Source: Paratinospora sagittata | Taxonomy: Eukaryota > Streptophyta > Magnoliopsida > Ranunculales > Menispermaceae | Length of the DNA: 64,000 bases | Reading direction: 5' to 3' | NCBI GenBank assembly: GCA_035771175.1 | Contig: CM069597.1 | Coordinates: 46,265,212-46,329,211, forward strand | Part shown: positions 1 to 10,096 of the stretch, piece after piece | Position numbering within the stretch: the stretch's first letter is position 1 | Layout of the letters: the number at the start of each line of letters is the position of its first letter | Translations under genes and position numbers: made by a program | The notes under the pieces: generated by a model | Told to the model about the DNA's origin: nothing | Databases searched by the model: none | The model's input: the letters and a program-made list of their open reading frames with translations, nothing else

Positions 1-216
1 CTGAATAAAAATTAACAATTGAGATGTTTGATATGCCTTTTGGACAAAATCTTCAACTCTTTCTTTTATCTCTTTTTCATGCTTTCTGAATTCTGGTGCT
101 TCCACTTGTGTTTTCAATATATATAACCTACAAGTCCATTTCTCTTCGCTGCCGTTTCTTGATTTATTCCCTCCTGTTATTCGAAATTACGAAATTCAAA
201 TTTGGGACTTCTGCAG

Positions 217-627
217 GTTAAGAACCCCTGGCCCAACGTTGATGCTCATAGCGGGGTGTTGCTGAATCATTTTGGCTTAACCGAAGCAAGGTACCATTTT
301 GGCCACCCTTCGTCTAGTTCCTCATTTTTCCTTAATCCATTGGCACGTGTTTTTGCTGTAAATATTGATGTCTGATAGGTATTTTACTGTACTATTTGGT
401 GTCTCGAGGAGCATCGGGATATGCTCGCAGGTTCTTTTCTTCTCATCCTTTTCACCTTAATTATCACTGTAATATACTTCCATGATTTTTCTTAAGCTGA
501 TGATACGATACGTTGTTCTTATGGTTTTCAGCTGATATGGGACCGCGCTCTTGGCCTGCCACTTGAGAGACCAAAAAGTGTCACAATGGAATGGCTTGAG
601 AACTACTGCAAGAAGGCAACATGTTGA
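217..627 (+). CDS. CSY4: Mitochondrial citrate synthase, 3' end (last three exons)
   Basis: Citrate synthase condenses oxaloacetate with acetyl-CoA in the TCA cycle. Three exons are visible with GT-AG borders: 217-290, 379-430 and 532-627 (TGA at 625-627). Joined, they read continuously with conserved blocks [39 protein letters not shown] and [20 protein letters not shown]. This is the C-terminal catalytic region of the mitochondrial plant enzyme; it lacks the peroxisomal isoform's different tail. The protein ends in KKATC. Codon phase is kept across both introns, so the copy looks functional. The 5' part lies outside the window, and 1-216 is intron. The family call is near certain. The symbol is by homology with the Arabidopsis mitochondrial isoform. 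Confidence 0.95.
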
Positions 628-769
628 TGAGAAACACCCAATTTTTTTATCAATAAATACAGGCCAAAGGATTTTTTTTCTTCTTTCTTCTTTCTTCTTT
701 TTACAATGTTAATGACTGAAAGATTTTTCAGTTTTTTGTAATATTAATTGTACACTTGGTCTTTGATAG

Positions 770-775
770 AATAAA
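770..775 (+). terminator. Poly(A) signal of the citrate synthase gene
   Basis: An AATAAA hexamer lies about 145 bases after the citrate synthase stop codon, in a T-rich 3' UTR. From 780 to 1149 the DNA is AT-rich with no coding signal. Confidence 0.5.
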
Positions 776-1149
776 GTGGATGAATTGAATTCATGTAGTT
801 TAAGAAAACCTTTGTTAAGTGACTAGAGGTTGAAATTATTTTCTTCATAAAATCTTGGCTTGCAATGGGGAATAATATTTTCATTAAGTAAAACATACAT
901 CAATACATGTTAAAGTTGTTGGCACCACTTTATTATTACTATCTTAATATTTATATGAGTATATTGTCAAAAGTTGAAGCTTTGACAGATGTGGTCACTT
1001 TTACTCTTCTTTTAAAAATATTCTCAAAATATTTATTAATTTCCAAATAAAATGTAGAAATGTAAAAAGTAATATAGTTTACTTAATAAATCAACTTTTT
1101 CCTACTACTTTATAGCCACCTTATTTTTTTGTTTTAACTTAAATTAATG

Positions 1150-2199
1150 GGACTTTTGACATGATTATTTTTTAAAAATACCATTCAAATACAAATAGTA
1201 ACCCTTTTATCACACTTTACTGTTTATCGCCTAGTCAGCGTGTCAAACAAGCGCTAAATAGGCGATGGAGGTGACTTTTTTATAAAAGACGCATTTTCTT
1301 CATAATTATTTTTTTAAATAATTAATGCTCTTATCCAGTACCTCTCTTGCCTCCCCGGCTTGCTGCAAGTGGGGAAGCCACCGCCCCAAACTTCTGCCAC
1401 CAGGTACTTTCCCAAAGAATAGATCCAAAGGGTCCCTCTCGGTTAATAGAACACCCAAAATTACCCCAAAACTGAAGATGTCACTTAGCACTTTAAAGTG
1501 GAAAATTGAAAATTGAGAATTGAGAGGTTATGGTTTCTGGGCTTTGCTTAAAAAGCTAAACTGGGTTTGATGAAGAACTTGCATTATTAGATAAAACTAG
1601 ACTGTTACATTTGACACCAGCAGAAAAGGGTATGAATAAAGAGGACATAGCATAAAGAAGATGGTACAAAAATTAATAAAATGAATCTGGAACAAGAAAA
1701 AGATTAAGATTTGGAGCAAGTGAAGTAAGTAAGTAAAGTTGATTTACTTGTAAGTTGCTTATGAAGAAGAAGAGGGCCTTTGGTGCGAGGTAGAGGAAGA
1801 AAATCAGGAGCAGTTGAACAAGGAAGACAAAGACGACAGGATTCCAAGGTGTCTCACCGTTATCTCCACCGCCTTCAACTCTCTACATGTCTGTTCACAT
1901 ATATTCGTTATTGTTTTGTTCTTCTGATTTTATGAGGAAATCGAACTTAATTTTTTTTTTTTGAAGGGAATGCGTCTTTTCAAAAGATACATTTCCTTCA
2001 CTTAAAAAAAATGAAGGAAATGCGTCTTTTCAAAAGACGCCTTCCTTGTAAAAATGTCACCTCCGTTGCCCACGTGGTTGTTTGTTTGGCGTGCTGACTG
2101 GGCGATGAGCAATAAAGTAGGGCAAATGGGTCAATGTTTGTGTTTAAATGATATTTGTGAAATTTTTTTATTTTTAAAGGGTAATCATGTCAAAAGCCA
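1150..2199. mobile_element. Pack-MULE-type non-autonomous Mutator-like element, 1.05 kb
   Basis: Both ends are bounded by the direct repeat TAAATTAATG (1140-1149 and 2200-2209), a 10-bp target duplication in the usual MULE range. The ends are long imperfect inverted repeats of about 150-170 bp. The left end starts GGACTTTTGACATGATTA; the right end read in reverse starts TGGCTTTTGACATGATTA. The match continues through a region ending in GGAGGTGAC and a subterminal GCGTCTTTT module. A 19-bp palindrome, GCGTCTTTTCAAAAGACGC, sits at 2022-2040. No transposase is present. The interior (about 1315-1960) has higher GC than the ends and carries a kinase-gene fragment in reverse orientation, the hallmark of gene capture by a MULE. 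Confidence 0.85.
1306..1491 (-). pseudogene. Captured receptor-like kinase fragment (CORYNE-like) inside the MULE
   Basis: The reverse strand encodes SDIFSFGVILGVLLTERDPL, then GGRSLGRWLPHLQQAGEARE and VLDKSI. This is the kinase subdomain IX-X region (D-x-x-S-F-G) as found in the short CORYNE-type receptor-like pseudokinases of plants; assignment to that subfamily is from memory of the family. About 55 residues are conserved, after which the reading enters the terminal repeat, so this is a fragment and not a gene. A second interior stretch at about 1750-1860 (reverse) reads as a strongly hydrophobic segment beginning GETPWNPVVFVFLVQ. It could be a transmembrane exon from the same or another donor. 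Confidence 0.7.
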
Positions 2200-2209
2200 T
2201 AAATTAATG

Positions 2210-3039
2210 TCTCTTCTTTCACCTTTCAGGGTTGTAGCTTCTTTACTTTTATTTATCCTTATTTCTGTTTCAATTAAAAAAAAAAAAATACAATCTTACT
2301 CACAATGCTAATCAAAGCTTAAGTAAAATCTTATTAGTTTACAAAAGTTTCATAATCAACTTTTGTTACTATCTCACCTTAAGAGGTGAGGGAGATTAAT
2401 GAGTCAAGAACTGACCTGATTCATTTTTGAAAGTATGATTTGGTAATAAAGCTGATTATACAACTAATAACATTGTTTCTTCCGAAAAAAAAAAAATCTT
2501 ATTAATTTACAAGTAGTAAGATTTATGAAATTGAATCCCTCACTTAATGATTTGATAGGTGACATAAAAGCTTGAAAGTCATGAGTTCAAATCCTACCAC
2601 TTAGCTATAAAAAAAAATAGTAAAAGTCACTTTTATAGTCATAAGCTTTAATTATTATTTTTTGCTTTTACCATAGATGGTAAGATTATTAGATATATGA
2701 GAATTTATATAAAACTTCTTGTTATGCAAAATTGTGAATATAATTATGTGGACATGTCGTTTATACTGTTTATAAAGTTAAAACTTTTTATTGACGGTGT
2801 GTTATTGTTATCATAATCCCACTAATACCTTTTTTTATCTATTAGAAATTTTAATTTTCAATCCATATTATAAATAATTAAAGGATATTTTTAGAACAAT
2901 CAAATCTAACTAACCCACCTTTTCAGTTTTTATCATTTTCTCTATGTTTGTTTCAACAGACATACATAACTGACGAGATTTAATCTTTTACACATATTTA
3001 AAACTAAAATAAAATAAATATAAATTATAAATATAATTA
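2210..3039. other. Intergenic AT-rich DNA
   Basis: No gene is seen. It contains several A-tracts, a probable SINE at 2530-2616 (separate entry), and very AT-rich DNA with short palindromic TA stretches. Confidence 0.6.
2530..2616 (+). mobile_element. tRNA-derived SINE fragment
   Basis: GAGTTCAAATCCTACC fits a pol III box B (GGTTCRANNCC). It is followed about 20 bases later by an A-rich tail. An A-box-like TTTGATAGGTGAC lies about 30-35 bases upstream. A related piece with the same CCCTACCACTTA-to-A-tail ending occurs near 22,370-22,420. The 5' end and target duplication are not clear. Confidence 0.45.
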
Positions 3040-3400
3040 TTAGTCACGTGCGACTCATGTGCACGGTCACTAAAGTTATATAATCAAAAAATAAAAATTA
3101 AAAACAAAGATTCATGTATTTAATATCGTACAAATAATAGATTTAAATCATAAATACCACACTTTAATATCAGATCTTCCCTGTGGGTCCCACACGTAAC
3201 GAACCTTCTTAGTGGGACCCACAAGACCACCACTAATCACCGTGTAAAATTGAGCAGCACTTCCAAATGTGGCGCGCACGTGATCAACACGTTTTCTTTC
3301 CAAAGCATACGTGGCTCGAAGGACGCCTATAGTCACAGAGTCTGCTTAACAGAGAATCTCTATTATTCTATATATTTCTGCACACGATACACGTGGCTGC
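3040..3400. promoter_or_regulatory. Cluster of ACGTG cores and two GTGGGNCCCAC palindromes
   Basis: Within 360 bases there are ACGTG-type cores near 3046, 3277, 3308 and 3391 (TCACGTGC, GCACGTGA, TACGTGGC, ACACGTGGC). There are also two 11-bp palindromes, GTGGGTCCCAC (3183-3193) and GTGGGACCCAC (3212-3222). ACGTG is the core bound by bZIP/bHLH factors, and GTGGGNCC is the core bound by TCP factors. GC content is higher than in the flanks. It lies 1.1-1.5 kb upstream of the zinc finger gene at 4525, so it may be a distal regulatory element. A decayed coding exon is the alternative. Confidence 0.35.
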
Positions 3401-3576
3401 CTGCTAAGTGCTCACCTCCGACGACGCGATTCCCGAAGTTGCTTCGTTTCTTTATATGGAAAGTAACTTACCGTACCAACTGCCTTCTTCTTTTTGCCCT
3501 TTACTAATTACTGTATCAAATTAGAAAAAAAATATTTCTTTGTTAAATATTCTATGATGGCATGTTAATTCTTATC

Positions 3577-3797
3577 TTTTTTTTTTTTTTTTGTTACCGA
3601 TTTTTTGGTCTCCTATATTTGTCCTCATACTTTTCGGGTCGAGACTAATCATCTCAGAGTTCGAGTAAACTGTAGAATATTTGTGGTGGTTTTTTCCAAA
3701 GTGAGAATAACTTCATATAGAAGGAAAAGTTCAAATTCAAACTCCCATCTATTTGTTAGGGTGAGCCACCCATACAACTCACCCACGCCACTTTGGG
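3577..3797 (-). mobile_element. SINE, 221 bp, with 19-bp target site duplication
   Basis: The element is flanked by perfect copies of TGGCATGTTAATTCTTATC (3558-3576 and 3798-3816). It starts on the plus strand with a run of T (3577-3592), which is the poly(A) tail of a minus-strand insertion. Its 3' part (reverse: ATGATTAGTCTCGACCCG ... CGGTAACAAAA) resembles the 3' part of the SINE at 6294-6508, so both belong to one family. The box B is degenerate here. Confidence 0.85.
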
Positions 3798-4427
3798 TGG
3801 CATGTTAATTCTTATCAACTTAAGAAAACTCAACATAATAAATTAGTGAATCTTTCAAAGATATCATTTGTCGTATCATGCACAATATCAGCTCAACATA
3901 ATAAAATAATAATTCTTTTGCGTCATAGAGGCCATAATAATTATTCCAAACAATTATCAGTCAATCATAAAATTGTGACAAATTATGATCTTGACCATTA
4001 TAACAATTATTCAACAGTCTTTTTTTTTTATGAATATTATCCGACACCTCTATTGTAGTTAATTGTAAACATACTTCAAAGCACTAATCTTTTTCAAATG
4101 ATTCTATTATGATCAATTACAGGCACAAGATGATACTACTCAGTGCAAACAAACAATCAATCAATCAGTAATAGAATACGAAGCAACGTATTGTGACTCG
4201 TGATTTATCTTGACTATTGATAATATTCGAGAAACACTAGTACTTTAGCAAAAGAAGCTATAATTGTATAATTAGCTGGTGATTTTCATTGATTTTTCTA
4301 GCAAAGCAACATTAAAAGCATGGTTCTATTTTAAGTCAAATTTTTAAGCATATACATGATGTGTGCTTTGCAAGATCTTTTCCACCTTACTAAGAGATAT
4401 TCATTGCTTTTAGTTTCATCTCTTTCC

Positions 4428-4434
4428 TATAAAT
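4428..4434 (+). promoter_or_regulatory. TATA box of the zinc finger gene at 4525
   Basis: TATAAAT stands 91 bases before the ATG. It is followed by a CA/TC-rich leader typical of plant 5' UTRs, and there is no intervening ATG before the chosen start. Confidence 0.6.
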
Positions 4435-4524
4435 TCCCATCTAAAACCAACATTTCATTCACCAAAAAAAATCTTAGAACTCTTCTTCTTCTCCTCCTTC
4501 TAGAGCTATAGCAAGCTTACTTTA

Positions 4525-5712
4525 ATGGAGGACAAGGAAGAAGCAACAGCGGTTTCAGCCATTCCGATCAACATGTGTGTTCCTGGGTCCGAAGCTATCT
4601 TTCCGGCGCCAACATCAGCTATAGTAGTAGTACAAGCAAAAGATGATCAAGTTGTAGAACCAGATCAAGATCATCATCCTGATCAACAAGAAGTACCAGT
4701 TCAAAGCATTATTAATAATATGCCTAATAATAATAATAAGAAGAAGAGCTATGGACCTTACCAGTGCCCAAGATGTTCTCTTATTTGCAATTCATCTCAA
4801 GCATTTGCTGGCCATATGAGAGGCCATCATAACTCTACGAGGCTTGGCCTTTATAAACCAGTACTCTTCAAACCTCCTAAAAAGCCCTCATCCAATAATT
4901 CCAATAAGGTCATGCCACTGCCGCCACCATCCATTTGGCCGGTCAAGACGTTGCCTTCTAAGCCTCCAGTGGCACCGCCAAAGCCAACACTACCAGCATC
5001 GTCATCACCAACAACTCCATCATCGGTGGTAATACCAACGACAACAGCAACAGCAACAGAAATGGCGAAAGTGGTAGGAATGGCGGCGACAATGGCAAAT
5101 CGTTCTCCTTTGCCAAGGGACCCTTCTCAAAGCATGATGAGGTATTTGTTGGGTGATAATATCGAAGCTCATAAGGCGATGATCCCAGTAAGTGACTATA
5201 GCCCATCAATAAGAGCAGCAGTAGAAACAACAATAGCAGGAGCAGGAGCAGGAGTAGGAGCAGGCGGAGGAGCTAACAATATCAATAGGATTATGAATCT
5301 CAAAACTGTGGCCGCTATGCTTTTGAAGCAGCGGCGAGCACTCGCTTTCCTACATGCTTGCAACATCGAGGAGGCCGCAAGGCTAGTGTTCATAGAACAA
5401 GAAATGACTAAGGCAATTGCAATGGCTAGTAGTAGTATTAATATTAATGCCCCCAAGAATCATGAATTAGTATTTCAACCAAATCTTCCAATGCCTGCTA
5501 TGGTTAAGCAGCAAGTTGATTATCATGATCACCATAGACAACAACAACATCTCGGGCTTGATCTCCATATTGATCTATCTGATGATGATCAGAGAAGGGT
5601 TCATCTTGAATTTGCTGAGAAGATCAATGGAGAAAAACAGAATAATATTATGAATATTACTCCTGCAGATGGGCATGGAGAAGAGGAGCTGGACTTGTCC
5701 CTGAGGCTCTGA
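4525..5712 (+). CDS. Single C2H2 zinc finger protein with QAFAGH core and EAR motifs
   Basis: An intronless 395-residue nuclear protein, probably a transcriptional repressor. The single C2H2 finger is YQCPRCSLICNSSQAFAGHM (C81, C84, H97, H101). Its helix carries QAFAGH in place of the usual plant QALGGH. The C terminus is LDLSLRL (389-395), a clear LxLxL EAR repression motif, and LGLDL (343-347) is a second one. Between them, residues about 258-300 (NLKTVAAMLLKQRRALAFLH...) form a probable conserved helix. Low-complexity tracts are present: Asn 68-71, Pro-rich 113-170 and Ala/Gly 238-250. The start is the first ATG after a TATA box and a pyrimidine-rich leader. The family is certain; the DNA target and biological role are not evident. 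Confidence 0.9.
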   Translation: MEDKEEATAVSAIPINMCVPGSEAIFPAPTSAIVVVQAKDDQVVEPDQDHHPDQQEVPVQSIINNMPNNNNKKKSYGPYQCPRCSLICNSSQAFAGHMRGHHNSTRLGLYKPVLFKPPKKPSSNNSNKVMPLPPPSIWPVKTLPSKPPVAPPKPTLPASSSPTTPSSVVIPTTTATATEMAKVVGMAATMANRSPLPRDPSQSMMRYLLGDNIEAHKAMIPVSDYSPSIRAAVETTIAGAGAGVGAGGGANNINRIMNLKTVAAMLLKQRRALAFLHACNIEEAARLVFIEQEMTKAIAMASSSININAPKNHELVFQPNLPMPAMVKQQVDYHDHHRQQQHLGLDLHIDLSDDDQRRVHLEFAEKINGEKQNNIMNITPADGHGEEELDLSLRL

Positions 5713-6293
5713 TTATTATCAATTTCATTGTTTTAATGGTCTTCTACATGTTCCTTTTCTATGTAATTTTCTTATTCTCATTTCTGTTGTTGTTGATTAT
5801 TATTATTATTATTATTATTATATTTTAGCTAATGTTGTGTTTGGTTGTTTGAAGCAGGTGCCTGCTGACCGGAGCAAGAGAAGAAGATTTTTCATCATAT
5901 AGCCTGTTAATTTTGGAGGATACAGTTTAATTATAGAGTAAACATATTTACCTGTTTGATGTTAATCATTATGAAATATATGAAGAAGTATAAATTTTGT
6001 TGTTTGGTTAAAGAGCAAATTGAGTAGTGTTATGTGTATGTGTTGTTTGAATTATTTTGTAGATTTTGTATACATACAGGGTAAGTTCTGTTTTGGGTGA
6101 ATTTCATCTTTTTCTCATGTGGAGGGCCTTAATTAGAAAATAAATATAAAGTAGATCTTATTAATCTATGAGTAATTAAATTTGATAAACTCGGCATTAT
6201 ACTCTTTCTCTTTCCTTCTTTGTTGATGGTTAATTTGAAGGCCGGTTCATATTTTTAACAAGGCCATTAAAAATTTAGTTTGCTATATTTCTC
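5713..6293. other. 3' flank of the zinc finger gene
   Basis: AT-rich sequence with an ATT microsatellite near 5795-5822 and a run of T leading into the SINE. A GCAGGTGCCTGCTGACCGG stretch just after 5855 is preceded by a T-rich region and could be an intron acceptor in the 3' UTR. No second coding exon is seen. Confidence 0.4.
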
Positions 6294-6508
6294 TTTTTTT
6301 TTTTTTTTTTTGTTATCGGTTTTTGGGCCGGGAGGTGTCTTCATTTCCGAAGGGCAAGACTAATCCTCATGAACTTCAGGCACTGCAGAAACAATTTTTG
6401 GGCGGCCCTCCCAACAAAGGTATGTCGAAGGCGGGCTCGAACTCTCTATGTGAGTCCCTCAACGACCATAAGGTGCACTCCTCATCCAATGAGGCAACCT
6501 CATGTTGG
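6294..6508 (-). mobile_element. SINE, 215 bp, tRNA-derived
   Basis: The plus-strand T-run at 6294-6311 is the tail of a minus-strand element. On the reverse strand, AGAGTTCGAGCCCGCC fits box B, and GGTTGCCTCATTGGATGAGG near the other end fits box A. Near-matching flanks CTATATTTCTC (6283-6293) and TTATATTTATC (6509-6519) form an imperfect 11-bp target duplication. It is related to the element at 3577-3797 in its 3' part. Confidence 0.75.
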
Positions 6509-7494
6509 TTATATTTATCATTTTTATTTATACTGAAATGTATATAATTAGTGTCTATATACATGTATTGTACACAATTTTTGTTATGGGAAATGTTGCA
6601 AAAAAGTTGCAACTGTATATACAACTACGTATATCTATTGAATTATTTATTACACACTTTGATTATAGATGTGTAAATCACTAACATCCAACAGATATAT
6701 ATATACATGTGTGTTGTTTGCACATAAAGTTGCAATTTTTAGGGTTAGATTAACATTTTCCTTTTACTATTTAGTTATAGAAATTTTAATTTTAACTAAA
6801 AAAGATGATGAATGTATAAGATTTATTATTAATGCCACAAACAAAGAGAATATACAGTTTTAGTGTAATATATCAAATTTCTAGTGGGTACATACCAACT
6901 AAACTATTTCCGAATATTGGTTTTTTTTTTTTAGGACAATGATTGTAAATTATACACGCATCTTTAATTAATCCTTAGGTAATAGCAAAATAGTCCATAC
7001 GAGTCATTTTTTTTTTGGTTGGTAAACAAATTATTTCATTGAAAATTTATCCAATTAACTCTATCTATATATTTCCCAACTAAATCCTTAATTATGAAAA
7101 AAAAAATTATTTGTATTTTCAAGAATAAAATTATTTAGTTGCAAAGAAATTTGTTGAGTCTTGATTTTATTCATTAATATATATATATATATCTGTTAAT
7201 AAAATGTTATATATCATATATCGTAAGACAGAAGATTCCTTTAAATTGTATGATTAAAATCTAATTAGTAACTTAAGTCATTAATATTAGAATCGTATAT
7301 CATAAGGTCAAACTAACCTATTGGTCCTAATCTAATTAATTAGATAGAAAAACCCGATAATTACCCGTATTAATCAATTTAGTTATATGCCCATGAAGAA
7401 CATGACATTCTGATTGTTGCGTCAAGAAAAATGCCACGGAGGGCAAAATCTCCACACTATTTGCTACAAGCATGATGTGTCAAGGCTCCACTTT
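6509..7494. other. Intergenic AT-rich DNA
   Basis: No coding signal. There is a T-run followed by GGTTGGTAAACAAATTATTTC at about 7012-7037, which resembles the reversed 3' end of a LINE or SINE, and TA microsatellites near 7178-7192. Confidence 0.5.
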
Positions 7495-7655
7495 TCTTGA
7501 AAATTGTGTTTTATTAATGAATTAATGTTAAAATTTCATGTAATAGTGATTTGTAGTAATTGGTATGTTAATTTTAATCCCTCTGGCATTCGCCCAGCAT
7601 TGCTCTTGTTTCAATATGTTGTCAAAAGCTTGATTATTAAAAGTGACAATTCAAC
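7495..7655. repeat. Dispersed repeat, copy 1 (LTR-like)
   Basis: Shares most of its ~160 bases with 8067-8218, including TTAATGAATTAATGTTAAAA and TGTTGTCAAAAGCTTGATTA. Copy 1 carries a short insertion (TTCGCCCAGC) absent from copy 2. The sequence after it (7656-8040) has a TATATATAGAGACT motif, which suggests the larger unit was an LTR. A third weak copy is near 50,410-50,545. Confidence 0.5.
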
Positions 7656-8066
7656 TTATTGGGTTTTAATTGGACTTGTATGTTAATAATTGTGTATTAA
7701 AAGGCTATCATATAAGGTTAAGTCCATTTAAAGTGATTTAATAACATTTAGGTATTTTGGGCTTTAATGCATCAATTAAGTGTGAGCCTTTTATATATAG
7801 AGACTAAATAATTATTTATATATTTATGATGGGCCAAAAAAGAAATAATTAGGGTTAACATGCAGTTAACTGTTATATATATATATAGTTATGGTCCTCA
7901 AATCATATGTACATTTCTATTCTATCTGACATCTCATCATCAGAGAGAAATCCTAACCCTAGGAACTATATGTTTATTTGGAAGACTAACTGCAAGACTT
8001 GCGATTTACTTTCATCATGGCTAATTCAGGTACGTTTCCGTTTAAGATTATAGATTTTTGTAACTT

Positions 8067-8218
8067 TTCTTGAAAAGTGTGTTGTATTAATGAATTAATG
8101 TTAAAATCTCATGTGACAGCGATTTGTAGTAATTAGTATATTAATTTTAATCCATTTAGCATTGCTCTTGTGTCAATATGTTGTCAAAAGCTTGATTATT
8201 AAAAGTGACTCTTCAACT
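8067..8218. repeat. Dispersed repeat, copy 2
   Basis: Direct-orientation partner of 7495-7655, about 570 bases downstream. No primer-binding site or polypurine tract was found between the two, so a complete LTR retrotransposon is not demonstrated. Confidence 0.5.
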
Positions 8219-8298
8219 CTCTTAGACATTAATTACTAAGCTAACCCAACCAACCCGATCGAATCAAACACAACTCGATGGGTTGGGTTGGATTGATC

Positions 8299-8604
8299 TA
8301 GGTGTGTAAGTTGAGTTGGGTTCAAAAATTTCAAACTGAACGGTTTAGGTTGGATTATGGGTTGATACCCTTAGAATCCAACCCAACTTGAACCGAACCT
8401 AACATTAACCCTTAAATCCATTATCCTTTAAAGCTACTAAATTGCAAAACTAACGAAACCTCCAATCAAATCCAAATCACAACCATTTTGGCTTTCTACA
8501 TAAACTGTATCAACCGTTCATCTACTTTGGTTCGTCTTCTTTTTTTATCCTCTTTTTTTTTTTGTTTGTATTTCTTCTTTTAAAATTTTTCTTTTGTTTA
8601 TATA

Positions 8605-8636
<32 letters not shown>

Positions 8637-8843
8637 TTAATATTTTTTCTTCTAAAGTTTAAGCCATTTTTTTTGAAAAAAAGATTAAAAAATTAAAAAA
8701 TTAAAGCCTTCTTAACCCGAATTACCAACCCGAACTAGTTCTGGTTGGGTTATGATGTTAGTTCGGTGCGGGTTGGATTTTATTTTTTTCAACTCGAACT
8801 AGTTGAGTTTTAGCTCGAACCCAACCCGTTACATCCAACCCTA
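8299..8843. mobile_element. hAT-like non-autonomous element rich in GGTTGGGTT motifs
   Basis: The ends read TAGGTGTGTAAGTTGAGTTG (left) and, in reverse, TAGGGTTGGATGTAACGGGT (right). They start alike and are followed by repeated GGGTTGGGTT words, a subterminal composition common in plant hAT-type MITEs. The interior is T- and TA-rich with no coding capacity. An 8-bp target duplication is not evident. GGTTGGGTT words also occur just left of the proposed end (8220-8298), so the left border may be wrong. Confidence 0.4.
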
Positions 8844-9544
8844 ACAAGAAGTTTGATGTTCCATGGACGTCGAGATCATTAATACATAATTTGAGAAATC
8901 TTTAATTAGTTGTATATCTATAAGCGGGGACTTGGAACATTTCTCTTTTTATTTGGAAGTACTGTATATATCTCTATTTTATAATTAATTAACATATAGT
9001 TACATACATATATACGCTTGATCTTTACATACAATATAGATATAGATTGTACAATCACAATCACAATCACATTCATACTACAATTAATATGAATATATAC
9101 TATACATTATTTGAATTCAGTAGTTGGGCTTAGGCAATACTTATATTTTGCAATGTAATACAATAATATAATTATATAGTCATACTTATATATCCAAAAG
9201 GGTATTCTAAAAATTCATTATTTCTCATAAAATAAGTTTTTTTTTTTTTTTTTTTTTTGTTGTTGTTGTTAATTATGTGACATTTCCAACAGTTTTGGTA
9301 TGCTATTACAGCTTACCAATCAAAACCTAATTAATTTCTTGCCTTCTTTCTAAGCAACAATCATTAATCCAACTTCCTTGTAAAAATAAACATAATTTCC
9401 TCATCATTCAACTACCTCAACAGTACTATGACTTCACGTAGACTCCAAACCATTCTCCTTTATTTGTCCTTCATTACCTACCTTCCTTACTTTAATTAGT
9501 TACTTCATTAAGCTATCTATCTATCAATCTCTAGTCCATCCCAT
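8844..9544. other. Upstream region of the dirigent gene
   Basis: AT-rich, with TA tracts, an ACAATC tandem near 9050-9070, a T-run at 9237-9258 and a pyrimidine-rich leader up to the ATG at 9545. No obvious TATA box was identified close to the start. Confidence 0.4.
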
Positions 9545-10096
9545 ATGGCCGGAATGTTCCTTCTCCTCGCCAAAGTTTCTTATCCTTTTGTCTTCTTAGG
9601 TTTCATCTTCTTCACCTATGAGGCCATTGCCAAAGCTCTCAAGGGAGAGAAGCAAAGCCACTTCCATTTCTACTGGCATGACACATTCACTGGTCAGAAC
9701 CCTTCTGTCGTTCAAGTTGCCAGTCCGGTTAAAAATGTATCGACGACAACAAGGTTTGGTTTCGTTTATGTGATTGACGATCCATTGACGGAAGGACCGA
9801 TGATGAAATCGAAGATGGTGGGAAGGGCTCAGGGGGTCTATGTCTCCGCATCGCAAGAGGAAGTTGGATTGCTCATGACCATGAACTTTGCTTTCATGGA
9901 AGGGAAGTATAATGGAAGCACAATAACGATCCTAGGAAGGAATACTGTGTTCTCGAAGGTGAGAGAGATGCCAGTGATTGGAGGTTGTGGATTGTTTCGA
10001 TTTGCTAGAGGGTATGTTATAGCCAAGACTTATTCAGTTAATATTAGTACCGGAGATGCTGTCGTGGAGTACGATGCCTTTGTGAAACATTATTGA
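9545..10096 (+). CDS. Dirigent protein
   Basis: Dirigent proteins are secreted (apoplastic) eight-stranded beta-barrels that direct stereoselective coupling of monolignol radicals in lignan, lignin or related pathways. The 183-residue intronless reading frame shows the family blocks in order: HFHFYWHD (39-46), [15 protein letters not shown] (71-85), [12 protein letters not shown] (92-103), [20 protein letters not shown] (114-133), [17 protein letters not shown] (141-157) and DAVVEYDAF (171-179). The first ~28 residues are hydrophobic ([20 protein letters not shown]), fitting a signal peptide. Sequons at N64, N123 and N166 fit secretion. Length is normal for the family and no defect is visible. 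It probably belongs to a DIR-b/d-type subgroup; the substrate cannot be predicted. Confidence 0.95.
   Translation: MAGMFLLLAKVSYPFVFLGFIFFTYEAIAKALKGEKQSHFHFYWHDTFTGQNPSVVQVASPVKNVSTTTRFGFVYVIDDPLTEGPMMKSKMVGRAQGVYVSASQEEVGLLMTMNFAFMEGKYNGSTITILGRNTVFSKVREMPVIGGCGLFRFARGYVIAKTYSVNISTGDAVVEYDAFVKHY

Noticed and set aside
4958..5456. Leucine-rich reverse frames inside the zinc finger gene at 4525
   Set aside because: They are complements of the Ala/Gly/Pro-coding and GAG-rich stretches of the sense gene.
7495..8218. Two direct repeats as a complete LTR retrotransposon
   Set aside because: No primer-binding site, polypurine tract, coding remnant or target duplication was found between or around them.
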